This document shows positions 1-6,443 of a stretch of 64,000 nucleotides of DNA, in pieces. The stretch spans positions 1-64,000 of IMG/VR virus record IMGVR_UViG_3300046820_001050. One strand, written 5' to 3'. The position numbers and the translations under genes were made by a program. The first letter of the stretch is position 1; every line of letters starts with the position of its first letter. Source of the DNA: a virus. Under the pieces are notes generated by a model, which saw nothing but the letters and a program-made list of their open reading frames with translations, was not told the origin of the DNA and made no database searches.

Positions 1-41
1 TGACGAGTATCACAATGAGCCTAAGCAAATAAGTGCCCAAT

Positions 42-64
42 TTGTCAGCCCCCTCTGTTAAACT
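42..64 (+). promoter_or_regulatory. class I promoter (TGTCAG box plus extended -10)
   Basis: TTGTCA at 42-47 lies 11 bp before a TAAACT -10 at 59-64 that carries an upstream TG (extended -10). No -35 is seen at the usual 17-bp distance. The same spacing recurs at five other sites before 5130. It precedes the gene starting at 97, which has a GAAAGG ribosome binding site. Confidence 0.6.
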
Positions 65-96
65 TACTATACAAACAAACGAAAGGTAGTCAATAA

Positions 97-282
97 ATGA
101 CATACACTATAACACTCGAAACCTTTAGCGGTTCGACTAAGAAAATCAACCTCGCCTCTCGTGGTGCGGTTGCTCAATTCATCTCAACATACCCAACACA
201 ATTACCTGTTGGCGTATCTGTTAAAGTCGCTTGCGACTCTCTTGGTATTCGTGGAACTCTTAGAGGTAAGGCGGTCTTATAG
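97..282 (+). CDS. hypothetical 61-aa protein
   Basis: Unrecognised small soluble protein. The ATG at 97 follows GAAAGG with 11 nt spacing and sits about 33 nt downstream of a class I promoter, so it is probably the first gene of a short unit. The C-terminus is basic (ends RGKAVL). The stop overlaps a possible GTG start of a zinc-binding peptide. No homologous family is recognised. Confidence 0.7.
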   Translation: MTYTITLETFSGSTKKINLASRGAVAQFISTYPTQLPVGVSVKVACDSLGIRGTLRGKAVL

Positions 283-380
283 TGCAACTCTTTATCTGCG
301 ACTCATGCGATACCCTCGCAATTTTGTCAGTGGTAGGCGATACAATTAAATTAACAAAATGCTCATGTCAAACAAACTAA
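282..380 (+). CDS. possible 32-aa CxxC peptide, GTG start
   Basis: A GTG overlaps the TAG of the preceding gene (TAGTG arrangement) and opens a 32-codon frame with ICDSCD near the N-terminus and KCSCQ near the C-terminus, which could form a tetracysteine zinc site. Translational coupling and similarity to other CxxC microproteins in this window support it. The next promoter lies inside its 3' half, which is a reason for caution. Confidence 0.4.
   Translation: MQLFICDSCDTLAILSVVGDTIKLTKCSCQTN
324..346 (+). promoter_or_regulatory. class I promoter
   Basis: TTGTCA at 324-329, an 11-bp spacer and TACAAT at 341-346. It precedes the gene at 400. Spacing is identical to the other class I sites, but the TG of the extended -10 is not perfect here. 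Confidence 0.55.
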
Positions 381-399
381 GAATAGGAAAACTAAAACA

Positions 400-606
400 A
401 TGGTAAAAATCCCACACGCTTTGCACTTTGTAACAGAAGTAGACGAAACTCATCCAACAGGTAAGCAATTACTTGAACTAAATCATGAAATGCAAATTAC
501 TTTGCTTGAAGGAATGCTAAAGGACCTGCTTGCGCCTGCACTAAAAGAGGCTTTGGCAACAATTAACGAAAACGGAACTTTCGCAATTCTTAAGGTGGCC
601 GACTAA
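400..606 (+). CDS. hypothetical 68-aa protein
   Basis: Small helical protein with no recognised domain. The middle (LLELNHEMQITLLEGMLK) reads as amphipathic helix. The stop TAA overlaps the next gene (TAATG), so the two are probably co-translated from the promoter at 324-346. Confidence 0.7.
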   Translation: MVKIPHALHFVTEVDETHPTGKQLLELNHEMQITLLEGMLKDLLAPALKEALATINENGTFAILKVAD

Positions 607-788
607 TGATGACTCGTAAAGACTACATCGAAACTGCAAAAATTCTAAATCAATTTGCAAATGAAATTGATTCAAAAAATTTTCAAGATTTAATTTTTGA
701 ATTTAGCGAATGGTTTGCTTCAGATAATCCAAGATTTGACGAAAATAAATTTTGGGATGCTTGCGTTAAAGAATTAGCAAACGTATAA
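606..788 (+). CDS. conserved small phage protein, 60 aa
   Basis: Begins MMTRKDYIETAKIL and contains SDNPRFDENKFWDAC. This pairing (an MTRKDY-like start and an NPRFD motif) is familiar from many short phage and plasmid proteins of unknown function. It overlaps the previous stop by 1 nt. A 25-nt hairpin element follows 8 nt after the stop. Confidence 0.75.
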   Translation: MMTRKDYIETAKILNQFANEIDSKNFQDLIFEFSEWFASDNPRFDENKFWDACVKELANV

Positions 789-795
789 AAAAGAT

Positions 796-820
796 CCTGA
801 GCATGATTTCAAACTGCTCA
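796..820 (+). repeat. 25-nt CCTGAGYA hairpin element, copy 1
   Basis: Starts CCTGAGCA and ends AAACTGCTCA, so TGAGCA pairs with TGCTCA across a 12-nt loop. Five plus-strand copies of exactly 25 nt each lie just 3' of a gene, and one 27-nt copy lies on the minus strand. An AATTTTTCC stretch follows this copy, so it could terminate transcription. Confidence 0.75.
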
Positions 821-827
821 AATTTTT

Positions 828-841
828 CCTAGGTGCCTAGG
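828..841. repeat. paired CCTAGG palindromes
   Basis: CCTAGG occurs twice, at 828-833 and 836-841, directly after hairpin copy 1. This hexamer recurs only in intergenic tails in the first 10 kb: 2180, 3342, 5001, 6301 and 9276. Possible protein-binding or terminator component. Confidence 0.45.
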
Positions 842-844
842 CCG

Positions 845-874
845 TTATCCACAGGTCAGACTAAGTTATCCACA
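845..874 (+). other. two perfect DnaA boxes
   Basis: TTATCCACA occurs at 845-853 and 866-874, in the same orientation and 21 bp apart. This is the canonical high-affinity DnaA box. They lie in a 226-bp gene-free stretch between a hairpin and a class I promoter, so they could serve replication, DnaA titration or regulation. Confidence 0.7.
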
Positions 875-949
875 GGTCATTTAAGATGTGAGATTAAACA
901 CACCCAAAACCTGTCCACATTTTGAGATTTTAAGATTTTAATTTGATAA

Positions 950-972
950 ATGTCAGACCCCCATGATAGGAT
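950..972 (+). promoter_or_regulatory. class I promoter
   Basis: ATGTCA at 950-955, an 11-bp spacer and TAGGAT at 967-972 with a preceding TG. It heads the operon 1015-2143. Confidence 0.55.
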
Positions 973-1014
973 TACAGAGTAATAAAGTAAATAAACAAAC
1001 GAAAGAGGTTGCTC

Positions 1015-1227
1015 ATGTCAGCAAATGTCTATACAATAGAAAACCTACTTGTAGGAAAAACTTATAAGTCTCGTACACTTACGGGAGAAATTATTGATGC
1101 AGAAAAAACAAATGATGTATGGTATGCAAATTGCGATACATACAGAGTGCAGGTACGCCCCCACTACTCAGCACCACTTAACTTAAAAGATACTTACCGC
1201 TATTTAGCAGTAAAGACAGGAGAATAA
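1015..1227 (+). CDS. hypothetical 70-aa protein
   Basis: The start is placed at ATG 1015 (MSANVYTIENLL), 8 nt after GAAAGAGG; an in-frame TTG six bases upstream is less likely. The sequence is beta-rich with a small-barrel look (LVGKTYKSRTLTGEIID). Function unknown. First gene of a tightly packed five-gene unit. Confidence 0.7.
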   Translation: MSANVYTIENLLVGKTYKSRTLTGEIIDAEKTNDVWYANCDTYRVQVRPHYSAPLNLKDTYRYLAVKTGE

Positions 1228-1229
1228 TA

Positions 1230-1406
1230 ATGAACACATGGAATTGCATGGAATGCTATGATGAGGGCGTACTATTTTGGGGTAGCACTAATGGCGAATA
1301 CGATACAGACTTTTGTGAGTGTAACAAGGGTGTTATGCTTTACAACGAATACACCGCATGGTATGCTGAGAACGAATTAAACGAATACACATTGGAGAAC
1401 GCATAA
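1230..1406 (+). CDS. acidic CxxC microprotein, 58 aa
   Basis: The frame opens at ATG 1230, two bases after the previous stop, and ends overlapping the next ATG. It encodes an acidic, Tyr/Trp-rich peptide with CMEC near the N-terminus and CEC about 22 residues later, suggesting a zinc site. Coupled position at both ends supports it. Function unknown. Confidence 0.65.
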   Translation: MNTWNCMECYDEGVLFWGSTNGEYDTDFCECNKGVMLYNEYTAWYAENELNEYTLENA

Positions 1407-1627
1407 TGAATAATGAATACCTATACTCAATAACAGTAACCTATGACTCAGGCACTAAGCCTAATTGGACAGGTCGCTACTCAGATGCTTTAACTGCCGT
1501 GGAAGCATACCAGCGCTTTGTTGATGTCGGGTTTGCTAACGAATACACAACAATTAATTTATCAGAGCCGTCAGGCAAAATGCATACAAAAATAATTGAC
1601 CGCATGGGAAAGGTAACAACACGATAA
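1406..1627 (+). CDS. hypothetical 73-aa protein
   Basis: Overlaps the upstream and downstream genes by one base each (TAATG junctions), indicating a translationally coupled operon. It reads as a small beta-alpha protein (YSITVTYDSG, then a helix around DALTAVEAYQRFVD). No family recognised. Confidence 0.7.
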   Translation: MNNEYLYSITVTYDSGTKPNWTGRYSDALTAVEAYQRFVDVGFANEYTTINLSEPSGKMHTKIIDRMGKVTTR

Positions 1628-1899
1628 TGGGAAGCGTAACAGCATTGGGAATACAAGATAGCGTACTTGATTTAGAAACTCAGATTGCTTATCACTTACA
1701 GGGTAATCACTATCCACCCGTTCCACTAAGCATGGTGCAACCTTGCATTGACGCTATTGATGCATACTATGATGAGGACTATGACCGATTTATTGCTATG
1801 CCTGAAGGCGTATTCTATAAGGGCATGAGTCATGCACCAGCAAGCGCAGTAATTGAACAACACCACTTATCTTTTTGGTTACCAGAAAACGAGGGGTGA
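1627..1899 (+). CDS. hypothetical 90-aa protein
   Basis: Acidic protein with an aromatic-rich C-terminal half (DAYYDEDYDRF, HHLSFWLPENEG). The start is coupled to the previous stop. No domain recognised. Confidence 0.7.
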   Translation: MGSVTALGIQDSVLDLETQIAYHLQGNHYPPVPLSMVQPCIDAIDAYYDEDYDRFIAMPEGVFYKGMSHAPASAVIEQHHLSFWLPENEG

Positions 1900-1903
1900 G
1901 TAA

Positions 1904-2143
1904 ATGTCTGATACAATGATAAGCATGGAATTGATACACGCTGATAACTTAACCGCAGATCAAATCATGATTGGTGATTTAATCAAGATTGATAATGACA
2001 TCGTTGAAGTTATTTTTATTGAAAGCGATTCAACAGGTGATAACTATGACATACAAACGCAAAATGAGTTTGGTGAAAAAGAAGTTACACAGTATGCATA
2101 CACTGATTTAATTCCGTTGTATGTTTTTACTGAAGAAGAATAG
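1904..2143 (+). CDS. hypothetical 79-aa acidic protein
   Basis: Last gene of the 1015-2143 unit; the ATG follows GAGGGG by 7 nt. The internal stretch IMIGDLIKIDNDIVEV resembles small SH3-like or Hint-like barrels in other phages. The C-terminus is very acidic (TEEE). Followed by a strong hairpin. Confidence 0.7.
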   Translation: MSDTMISMELIHADNLTADQIMIGDLIKIDNDIVEVIFIESDSTGDNYDIQTQNEFGEKEVTQYAYTDLIPLYVFTEEE

Positions 2144-2151
2144 TAAAAGTA

Positions 2152-2191
2152 TTTTTATGCACTTCCCCGCATAAAAATGCCTAGGCATTTT
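2152..2191 (+). terminator. overlapping hairpins, probable terminator
   Basis: TTTTTATGC at 2152-2160 and GCATAAAAA at 2169-2177 form a 9-bp stem with an 8-nt loop. The right arm overlaps an 18-bp perfect palindrome at 2174-2191 centred on CCTAGG. The two folds exclude each other, and TTTT ends the second. It lies 9 bp after the operon 1015-2143. Confidence 0.6.
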
Positions 2192-2243
2192 ACCTAGCGT
2201 GTCGTTTTGTTTTTGATGTGAGATTGATCACTTTACGTAGCAT

Positions 2244-2272
2244 TTGACATTTTTTCCCAAGTCTGCTAAGAT
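2244..2272 (+). promoter_or_regulatory. class II (leaderless) promoter
   Basis: TTGACA at 2244-2249, 17 bp, TAAGAT at 2267-2272, then 6 nt to the ATG at 2279. The spacing predicts transcription starting at or next to the initiation codon. Confidence 0.65.
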
Positions 2273-2278
2273 TAATTT

Positions 2279-2419
2279 ATGAAAAAAAATAAAGAGGAAT
2301 TACGTAGGCTTATGGAACTCCGTAGGTCTAACGCTGCCTCTGCCGTACCCAATAAGAAAAAGTATAACCGTAAAAAATGTCAGTCCCTTATGTTAGAATT
2401 AAAGAAAGAAAGAGAGTAG
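2279..2419 (+). CDS. basic 46-aa microprotein
   Basis: Lys/Arg-rich peptide (KKNKEELRRLMELRRSN) with predicted helices at both ends; it may bind nucleic acid. The start at 2279 is set by the leaderless promoter spacing. Function unknown. Confidence 0.6.
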   Translation: MKKNKEELRRLMELRRSNAASAVPNKKKYNRKKCQSLMLELKKERE

Positions 2420-2425
2420 CCCACC

Positions 2426-2536
2426 ATGGATTTTTATGACGATTACTATGAAACAGACATGCTACGCCCAAGCGCTAAGGCATGCTATTGTAAACTCCAT
2501 TCAATTTGCGCTAACTGCAAGGAGAGTTACAACTAA
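2426..2536 (+). CDS. 36-aa zinc-binding-like peptide
   Basis: Contains ACYC, a His, and ICANC within the last 20 residues, consistent with a small zinc knuckle. It is acidic and Tyr-rich at the N-terminus. Its stop overlaps the ATG of the GP88-family gene (TAATG), so it is probably co-translated with it. Confidence 0.55.
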   Translation: MDFYDDYYETDMLRPSAKACYCKLHSICANCKESYN

Positions 2537-3258
2537 TGACTAAATTACTAAGATCTAAAGATAGAAAGGTGGCTAACCTTGTCACACCCAACGGGAAACA
2601 AGCAAGTATTGCTAACACATTCGGACTACCTGCAGGAAAGTCTTATTCATGTCCTGGCGCAACGTCTGTCTGCGAGAGTGTTTGCTACGCAGGCAAATTG
2701 GAAAAGGTCTTTCCAACAGTAAAGAAAAACCTATTGCACAATTGGTCATTGCTTAAAGACGCAGACGGCGAAACCATGGTGCGTCTAATTAATGAAATGA
2801 TCACAGAATTCAAGGCTGATTGTGTAAAGCGTGAGGCACCTATGCTATTCCGTATCCATTGGGACGGAGATTTCTTTAACGATACTTATACATATGCGTG
2901 GAAAGTAGTTATTGATAAGCACCCTGACATTCAATTTTGGGTATACACTCGTGTGAAGAGTGCTGCACTTATTCTTAAGGATGTATCTAATCTATCATTG
3001 TATTTTTCTGCTGACAGTGAGAATGTTAAAACTGCCGTTGATCTAAAAATTAATAGTGGCGTACGTATGGCATACCTTGCTAAGAATTTTGCTATAGGTC
3101 AAGCAGATGTAAAAGAAATGATTGGCCGTCCTGCTGCTAAGTGTCCTGAGAATAATAAGCAAATTCCACTTATCTCAACTAATGGTAGCGCTTGCGTTTC
3201 TTGTTCATTGTGTGTATACTCTAAGAGTGACATAATTTTTTCTGCCACTAAGAAATGA
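2536..3258 (+). CDS. GP88-family actinophage protein
   Basis: 240-aa protein resembling the mycobacteriophage 'gene product 88' family. Visible hallmarks are the Cys-rich N-terminal segment (SCPGATSVCESVCYAGK, about residues 38-54), IHWDGDFFNDTY near residue 107, FWVYTRV near residue 134, and a C-terminal Cys cluster (CVSCSLCVYS). The Cys arrangement suggests bound metal, possibly an iron-sulfur cluster. The biochemical role of the family is not established. Downstream of two tiny genes in a leaderless unit. Confidence 0.85.
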   Translation: MTKLLRSKDRKVANLVTPNGKQASIANTFGLPAGKSYSCPGATSVCESVCYAGKLEKVFPTVKKNLLHNWSLLKDADGETMVRLINEMITEFKADCVKREAPMLFRIHWDGDFFNDTYTYAWKVVIDKHPDIQFWVYTRVKSAALILKDVSNLSLYFSADSENVKTAVDLKINSGVRMAYLAKNFAIGQADVKEMIGRPAAKCPENNKQIPLISTNGSACVSCSLCVYSKSDIIFSATKK

Positions 3259-3264
3259 GACAAG

Positions 3265-3333
3265 ATGTTTGATATAGTTATTTTATTTTTAACTGCAATA
3301 TTTTTATATGCAATGTTTGCAAGCCCGTTGTGA
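3265..3333 (+). CDS. possible 22-aa membrane peptide
   Basis: A 22-codon frame, 6 nt after the GP88-family gene, encoding one hydrophobic segment (DIVILFLTAIFLYAMFA). No clear ribosome binding site. Plausible single-pass micropeptide, but too short to be sure. Confidence 0.35.
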   Translation: MFDIVILFLTAIFLYAMFASPL

Positions 3334-3433
3334 AATGGGCACCTAGGCGCAAAACTTTTTCATTGTCAAGTTTAGACACGCACAAACTATGTGATTAAGG
3401 TCACACACAAAAAACCTCGCTAAATTGGTATTT

Positions 3434-3454
3434 TTGACATTTTTTTGCTATACT
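3434..3454 (+). promoter_or_regulatory. class I-like promoter
   Basis: TTGACA at 3434-3439 and TATACT at 3449-3454 with a TG upstream (extended -10); the interval is 9 bp instead of 11. Precedes the 56-aa gene at 3489. Confidence 0.5.
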
Positions 3455-3488
3455 TAATACATACCCAAAAACGAAAGGAAGTCCCCAC

Positions 3489-3659
3489 ATGACACTCCAC
3501 GGATACACTTACCAAATTGGTGACCTATTTACAACAAGCAAGACAGGCATTACAGGTCGTATTGCAGGTTTTGCCCCAATGTCTAATAAGGTTACCAGAG
3601 TTAGTCTTGTTTTGGCAAATGGCTCTCGTCGCCTTGCTATGGTCAAGACCTCTAAATAA
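3489..3659 (+). CDS. 56-aa small barrel-like protein (paralogue of 3758-3925)
   Basis: The ATG at 3489 follows CGAAAGGAAG. The protein aligns with the next gene along most of its length: Y-x-x-GD-x-(F/Y)-TT-x-K-x(3-4)-TG-x-I in the first half and a shared (N)-G-x-x-R pattern near the end. The alternating hydrophobic pattern suggests a five-stranded small barrel. Unknown function; a tandem duplication with its own promoter at each copy. Confidence 0.65.
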   Translation: MTLHGYTYQIGDLFTTSKTGITGRIAGFAPMSNKVTRVSLVLANGSRRLAMVKTSK

Positions 3660-3696
3660 TCTCATAATTTGAGATTTATCCCCTACGATTTGTAAA

Positions 3697-3719
3697 ATGT
3701 CAGTAGGAAATGTTATACT
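3697..3719 (+). promoter_or_regulatory. class I promoter
   Basis: ATGTCA at 3697-3702, 11 bp, TATACT at 3714-3719 preceded by TGT (extended -10). Drives 3758-3925. Confidence 0.6.
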
Positions 3720-3757
3720 TAATACATAAGCAACCAACTAATAGAAAAGGAAATAAA

Positions 3758-3925
3758 ATGTCAGTAGCAACAGCAACATACAAGGTAGGCGATACCTACA
3801 CAACTCAGAAGTCAAAGGTAACAGGCGTTATCACAGAAATCACACCTAACGCAAATGGTCAATCAGTTCGTGTTAAGTTAGATGTAAATGGACAGGCTCG
3901 TTACACAACTTGGACGGCTAAGTAA
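3758..3925 (+). CDS. 55-aa small barrel-like protein (paralogue of 3489-3659)
   Basis: The start is taken at ATG 3758, after AAAGGAAATAAA; an upstream in-frame ATG at 3710 overlaps the promoter and is rejected. It shares the GDTYTTQKSKVTGVI pattern with the upstream paralogue. Ends 15 bp before hairpin copy 2. Function unknown. Confidence 0.7.
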   Translation: MSVATATYKVGDTYTTQKSKVTGVITEITPNANGQSVRVKLDVNGQARYTTWTAK

Positions 3926-3939
3926 TTTAATTACTAATT

Positions 3940-3964
3940 CCTGAGCAAGAATACAAACTGCTCA
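3940..3964 (+). repeat. 25-nt CCTGAGYA hairpin element, copy 2
   Basis: CCTGAGCA and AAACTGCTCA at its ends, exactly 25 nt. No promoter is visible between this copy and the gene at 3999, so that gene probably needs read-through past this element. This argues against it being a complete terminator. Confidence 0.75.
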
Positions 3965-3998
3965 AACCAACCCCCTAACAGTAAAGGAACAGACCCAC

Positions 3999-4421
3999 AT
4001 GGCAAGAGGAAAAGCAATCTCAGTAAAAATCGCAACACCAAAGGTAATCAAGGCTCTCGAAGGCGCACTCGCAAAGTTAGAACTTGACTACACATCACAA
4101 GAAGCAAACGAAGCAAAGTATGAGAAGGCAAGACAGAAGTGGCAGAAGGAACTTAGTGACTATGCCGTTGCCAACATCAAGAAGGCAGAAAACTTCCGCA
4201 CATCTTATCGCTCATGGAACAATACACTAAACATTGACTATGACTTAACAGTTGCAGAGAAGGATTTGCCTAAAGAGCCTCAGCGTGACTTTGTTGTTAT
4301 GCACCAGCATACATACAATGACCAAAAAGAGGAAATGCTTAACGCAATTCGTATTCTCAAGATGACAGATGAGGAAACAGTCAATACCAGCACTTACAAT
4401 GCGGTTGCTCGTTATCTCTAA
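3999..4421 (+). CDS. hypothetical 140-aa protein
   Basis: ATG 3999 follows AAAGGAACAG. A basic N-terminus (MARGKAISVKIATPKVIKALEGALAKL is summarised, not quoted as a motif) leads into a long charged helical middle rich in Lys, Glu and Ala, probably coiled. No family recognised. Followed 15 bp later by hairpin copy 3. Confidence 0.75.
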   Translation: MARGKAISVKIATPKVIKALEGALAKLELDYTSQEANEAKYEKARQKWQKELSDYAVANIKKAENFRTSYRSWNNTLNIDYDLTVAEKDLPKEPQRDFVVMHQHTYNDQKEEMLNAIRILKMTDEETVNTSTYNAVARYL

Positions 4422-4436
4422 TTAGATAGTAAACGA

Positions 4437-4461
4437 CCTGAGTATGTCGCTAAACTGCTCA
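4437..4461 (+). repeat. 25-nt CCTGAGYA hairpin element, copy 3
   Basis: CCTGAGTA and AAACTGCTCA, 25 nt, located 15 bp after the stop of the 140-aa gene and only 4 bp before the next class I promoter. Confidence 0.75.
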
Positions 4462-4465
4462 CAAT

Positions 4466-4488
4466 TTGTCAGCGGTACATAGTACAAT
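4466..4488 (+). promoter_or_regulatory. class I promoter
   Basis: TTGTCA at 4466-4471, 11 bp, TACAAT at 4483-4488. Drives the 139-aa gene at 4521. Confidence 0.55.
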
Positions 4489-4520
4489 TAAATTAAACCA
4501 ACTAACAGAAAGAGGCCCCC

Positions 4521-4940
4521 ATGGACCAGGTAACAAAAGTAGACAATCACTACATGACACGAGAGTTTTTAGAAACTCAGTTAGTAGAAAACAAAAGTCG
4601 TATTGAACAATTAGAAAAGCACATTCAAACGGTAACCCAACGCTCATATGGCGAGGCTGCAGAACGTTCACGTATGCGTAATGAAATGCAAGAGTGGACC
4701 TTAGAAAACTTAAGCGACGGCACCCTTTCAGAAGGTACTGCAGAAGAGATTGCAAACATTTGTGGATTTGAGTTAACACAAGAATTTGAATTAGAAGTTA
4801 CAGTTCAATATTCAATTACAGTCAATGCACGTAATGAAGAAGAAGCACAGAATTTAATTCATGATATTGATTTTGATTCTGTATCAGAGCCACAAGGCGT
4901 AACATACCTGTCATCCAGCGTGGACCGTATAGATATTTAG
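4521..4940 (+). CDS. hypothetical 139-aa protein with coiled coil
   Basis: Residues about 10-60 are helical and charged (ETQLVENKSRIEQLEKHIQ), likely a coiled coil. The C-terminal half contains a beta pattern (ELEVTVQYSITVNARNEEEA) that reads like an AHH or ferredoxin-like repeat seen in small phage proteins. Function unknown. ATG preceded by AGAAAGAGG. Confidence 0.75.
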   Translation: MDQVTKVDNHYMTREFLETQLVENKSRIEQLEKHIQTVTQRSYGEAAERSRMRNEMQEWTLENLSDGTLSEGTAEEIANICGFELTQEFELEVTVQYSITVNARNEEEAQNLIHDIDFDSVSEPQGVTYLSSSVDRIDI

Positions 4941-4958
4941 TAGGGGGCTACTAATAAA

Positions 4959-4983
4959 CCTGAGCATGTTTAAAAACTGCTCC
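4959..4983 (+). repeat. 25-nt CCTGAGYA hairpin element, copy 4
   Basis: CCTGAGCA and AAACTGCTC with the last base changed to C. Located 18 bp after the 139-aa gene and followed by CCTAGG at 5001-5006. Confidence 0.7.
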
Positions 4984-5011
4984 TCATTGCCCAAAAATTT
5001 CCTAGGTGGCC

Positions 5012-5020
5012 TGTGGATAA
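5012..5020 (-). other. perfect DnaA box
   Basis: TGTGGATAA on the plus strand, which is TTATCCACA on the minus strand. It lies between hairpin copy 4 and the promoter of the DUF932 gene. Confidence 0.6.
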
Positions 5021-5104
5021 CTTTGTCAAGTCGACACGCTGAAATGTATGGTCATAGTTTACGATCTGTCCGTTTTGTCCCCGTATAACTATCCTGATTT
5101 GCAT

Positions 5105-5127
5105 TTGTCAGCCCGTCCTGTTATACT
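5105..5127 (+). promoter_or_regulatory. class I promoter
   Basis: TTGTCA at 5105-5110, 11 bp, TATACT at 5122-5127 preceded by TGT (extended -10). Drives the DUF932 gene at 5159, which has AAAGGAG as its ribosome binding site. Confidence 0.6.
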
Positions 5128-5158
5128 TAAATAATCAACAACAAAAAGGAGAAAACTC

Positions 5159-6175
5159 ATGGCACATGAACTCGAAACACAAAATGGCGTTGCATCATTT
5201 GCATCATTTCGTGAACCCGCTTGGCATGGATTGGGTACCGTATTTACAGAAGAAAAAACAACAAGCGAAATGCTTGCTGCTGCCAATCTAAATAATTGGA
5301 ATGTTCGTCTGGAAGATTTGGAAACCCCATCACATTTAACAAGCGACAAGGCGTACCAGTATGTCTTGCGTACTAACCCTACTGATAACTCTCAGACCGA
5401 CATTCTTGGTGTCGTTGGTGAGCGTTACCATGTAATGCAGAATGAAGATTTATTCTCATTCGGTGATAACATTCTTGATGGTGGTGGTCGTTGGGAAACG
5501 GCTGGCTCAATCAAGGGTGGTCGTGTCGTATTCGGTGCGTTAGCATTAGAGCGTGAAACAATTCTTGACCCTAACGGTGTCGCAGATAAGGTAAAGACTT
5601 ATTTGCTTATTAACACATCACATGATGGCTCAATCGCTATTCAAGCAAGCATTACACCTGTTCGTGTTGTGTGCGCTAATACTCTTAACCTTGCATTGAA
5701 TACAACTAAGCGCAAGGGTGGCGTTAAGCAATCTTTCAAGATTCGTCACACACAGACCGCACAAGGCAAGATTCAAGTTGCTCGTGAGACTCTTGGTCTT
5801 GCACATAAGTACATGGATTCTTTTGACCTTATGGCAAAAGCAATGATTGAAACAGAAGTTAATGCTAAGCAATTTAACGACATCATTCTTGCTGCATACC
5901 CAAAGCCTGAAAAAGACTCTAAGGGTGCTTTCAAGAAATGGGAAAACAAGGTAGATGTTATCAATGACATCTACACAGGTGAGTTTAATGGTATGATTGC
6001 TGGTAACGCATGGGGTGCTTTCAATGCACTAACAGAGCGTTTAGATTGGTACCGTTCTGCTCGTGGTGGTTCTAACGAATCTATCCTTGCATCTGCAAGT
6101 GGTTTTGACCCTGCTATCAATGCAGAAAAAAATCGTTTGCTGAAAGTTGTGCAAAGCACTTTGCAAATTGCATAA
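5159..6175 (+). CDS. DUF932 phage/plasmid-like protein
   Basis: 338-aa protein of the DUF932 family, common on phages and plasmids and sometimes annotated 'phage/plasmid-like protein'. Family traits visible here: FREPAWHGLGT near the N-terminus, YHVMQNEDLFSF around residues 93-104, GGRVVFGALAL, and CANTLNLAL around residue 173. Length is typical. The molecular role is not established. It has its own class I promoter, a good AAAGGAG site and hairpin copy 5 downstream, so it is a single-gene unit. Confidence 0.9.
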   Translation: MAHELETQNGVASFASFREPAWHGLGTVFTEEKTTSEMLAAANLNNWNVRLEDLETPSHLTSDKAYQYVLRTNPTDNSQTDILGVVGERYHVMQNEDLFSFGDNILDGGGRWETAGSIKGGRVVFGALALERETILDPNGVADKVKTYLLINTSHDGSIAIQASITPVRVVCANTLNLALNTTKRKGGVKQSFKIRHTQTAQGKIQVARETLGLAHKYMDSFDLMAKAMIETEVNAKQFNDIILAAYPKPEKDSKGAFKKWENKVDVINDIYTGEFNGMIAGNAWGAFNALTERLDWYRSARGGSNESILASASGFDPAINAEKNRLLKVVQSTLQIA

Positions 6176-6186
6176 TTAAAAAAATT

Positions 6187-6211
6187 CCTGAGTAAGAATT
6201 AAAACTGCTCA
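6187..6211 (+). repeat. 25-nt CCTGAGYA hairpin element, copy 5
   Basis: CCTGAGTA and AAACTGCTCA, 25 nt, between the DUF932 gene and tRNA-Asp. Confidence 0.75.
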
Positions 6212-6217
6212 CCATTA

Positions 6218-6291
6218 GGTCCGTTAGAATAGTTGGTTAGTTCGCCACCCTGTCACGGTGGAGGTCACGGGTTCAAGTCCCGTACGGATCG
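6218..6291 (+). tRNA. tRNA-Asp (GTC)
   Basis: 74-nt cloverleaf. The acceptor stem pairs GGTCCGT with ACGGATC (one G-U). The anticodon stem CCACC/GGTGG encloses loop CTGTCAC with anticodon GTC at 6252-6254. The T-arm contains GGTTCAAGTCC and the discriminator is G. CCA is not encoded. Confidence 0.93.
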
Positions 6292-6300
6292 CAAAAAATT

Positions 6301-6314
6301 CCTAGGTGATCTAG
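6301..6314. repeat. CCTAGGYGATCTAG repeat, copy 1
   Basis: CCTAGGTGATCTAG directly after tRNA-Asp; the same 14-mer with one change occurs at 9276-9289. Part of the intergenic CCTAGG family. Confidence 0.4.
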
Positions 6315-6408
6315 TTAGTCTAGGTGTCCGATATGTCCGAATTGACATTTTTAATAATATCTATTAAGATCATCAAATAATATTTCCTGGATTTTCCGAT
6401 TACGATAC

Positions 6409-6437
6409 TTGACATTTATCTCCCAAACCCCTATAAT
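6409..6437 (+). promoter_or_regulatory. class II (leaderless) promoter
   Basis: Consensus TTGACA at 6409-6414, 17 bp, consensus TATAAT at 6432-6437, then 6 nt to ATG 6444. The strongest promoter match in this part of the window. Confidence 0.75.
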
Positions 6438-6443
6438 TAGTAT

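Noticed and set aside
42-5127. TTGTCA read as an ordinary -35 hexamer
   Set aside because: Spacing to the -10 is 11 bp at all six sites, incompatible with normal sigma70 -35 geometry.
796-6211. All CCTGAGYA hairpins called terminators
   Set aside because: Only copy 1 is followed by a T run, and copy 2 must be read through for the next gene to be expressed, unless an unseen promoter exists.
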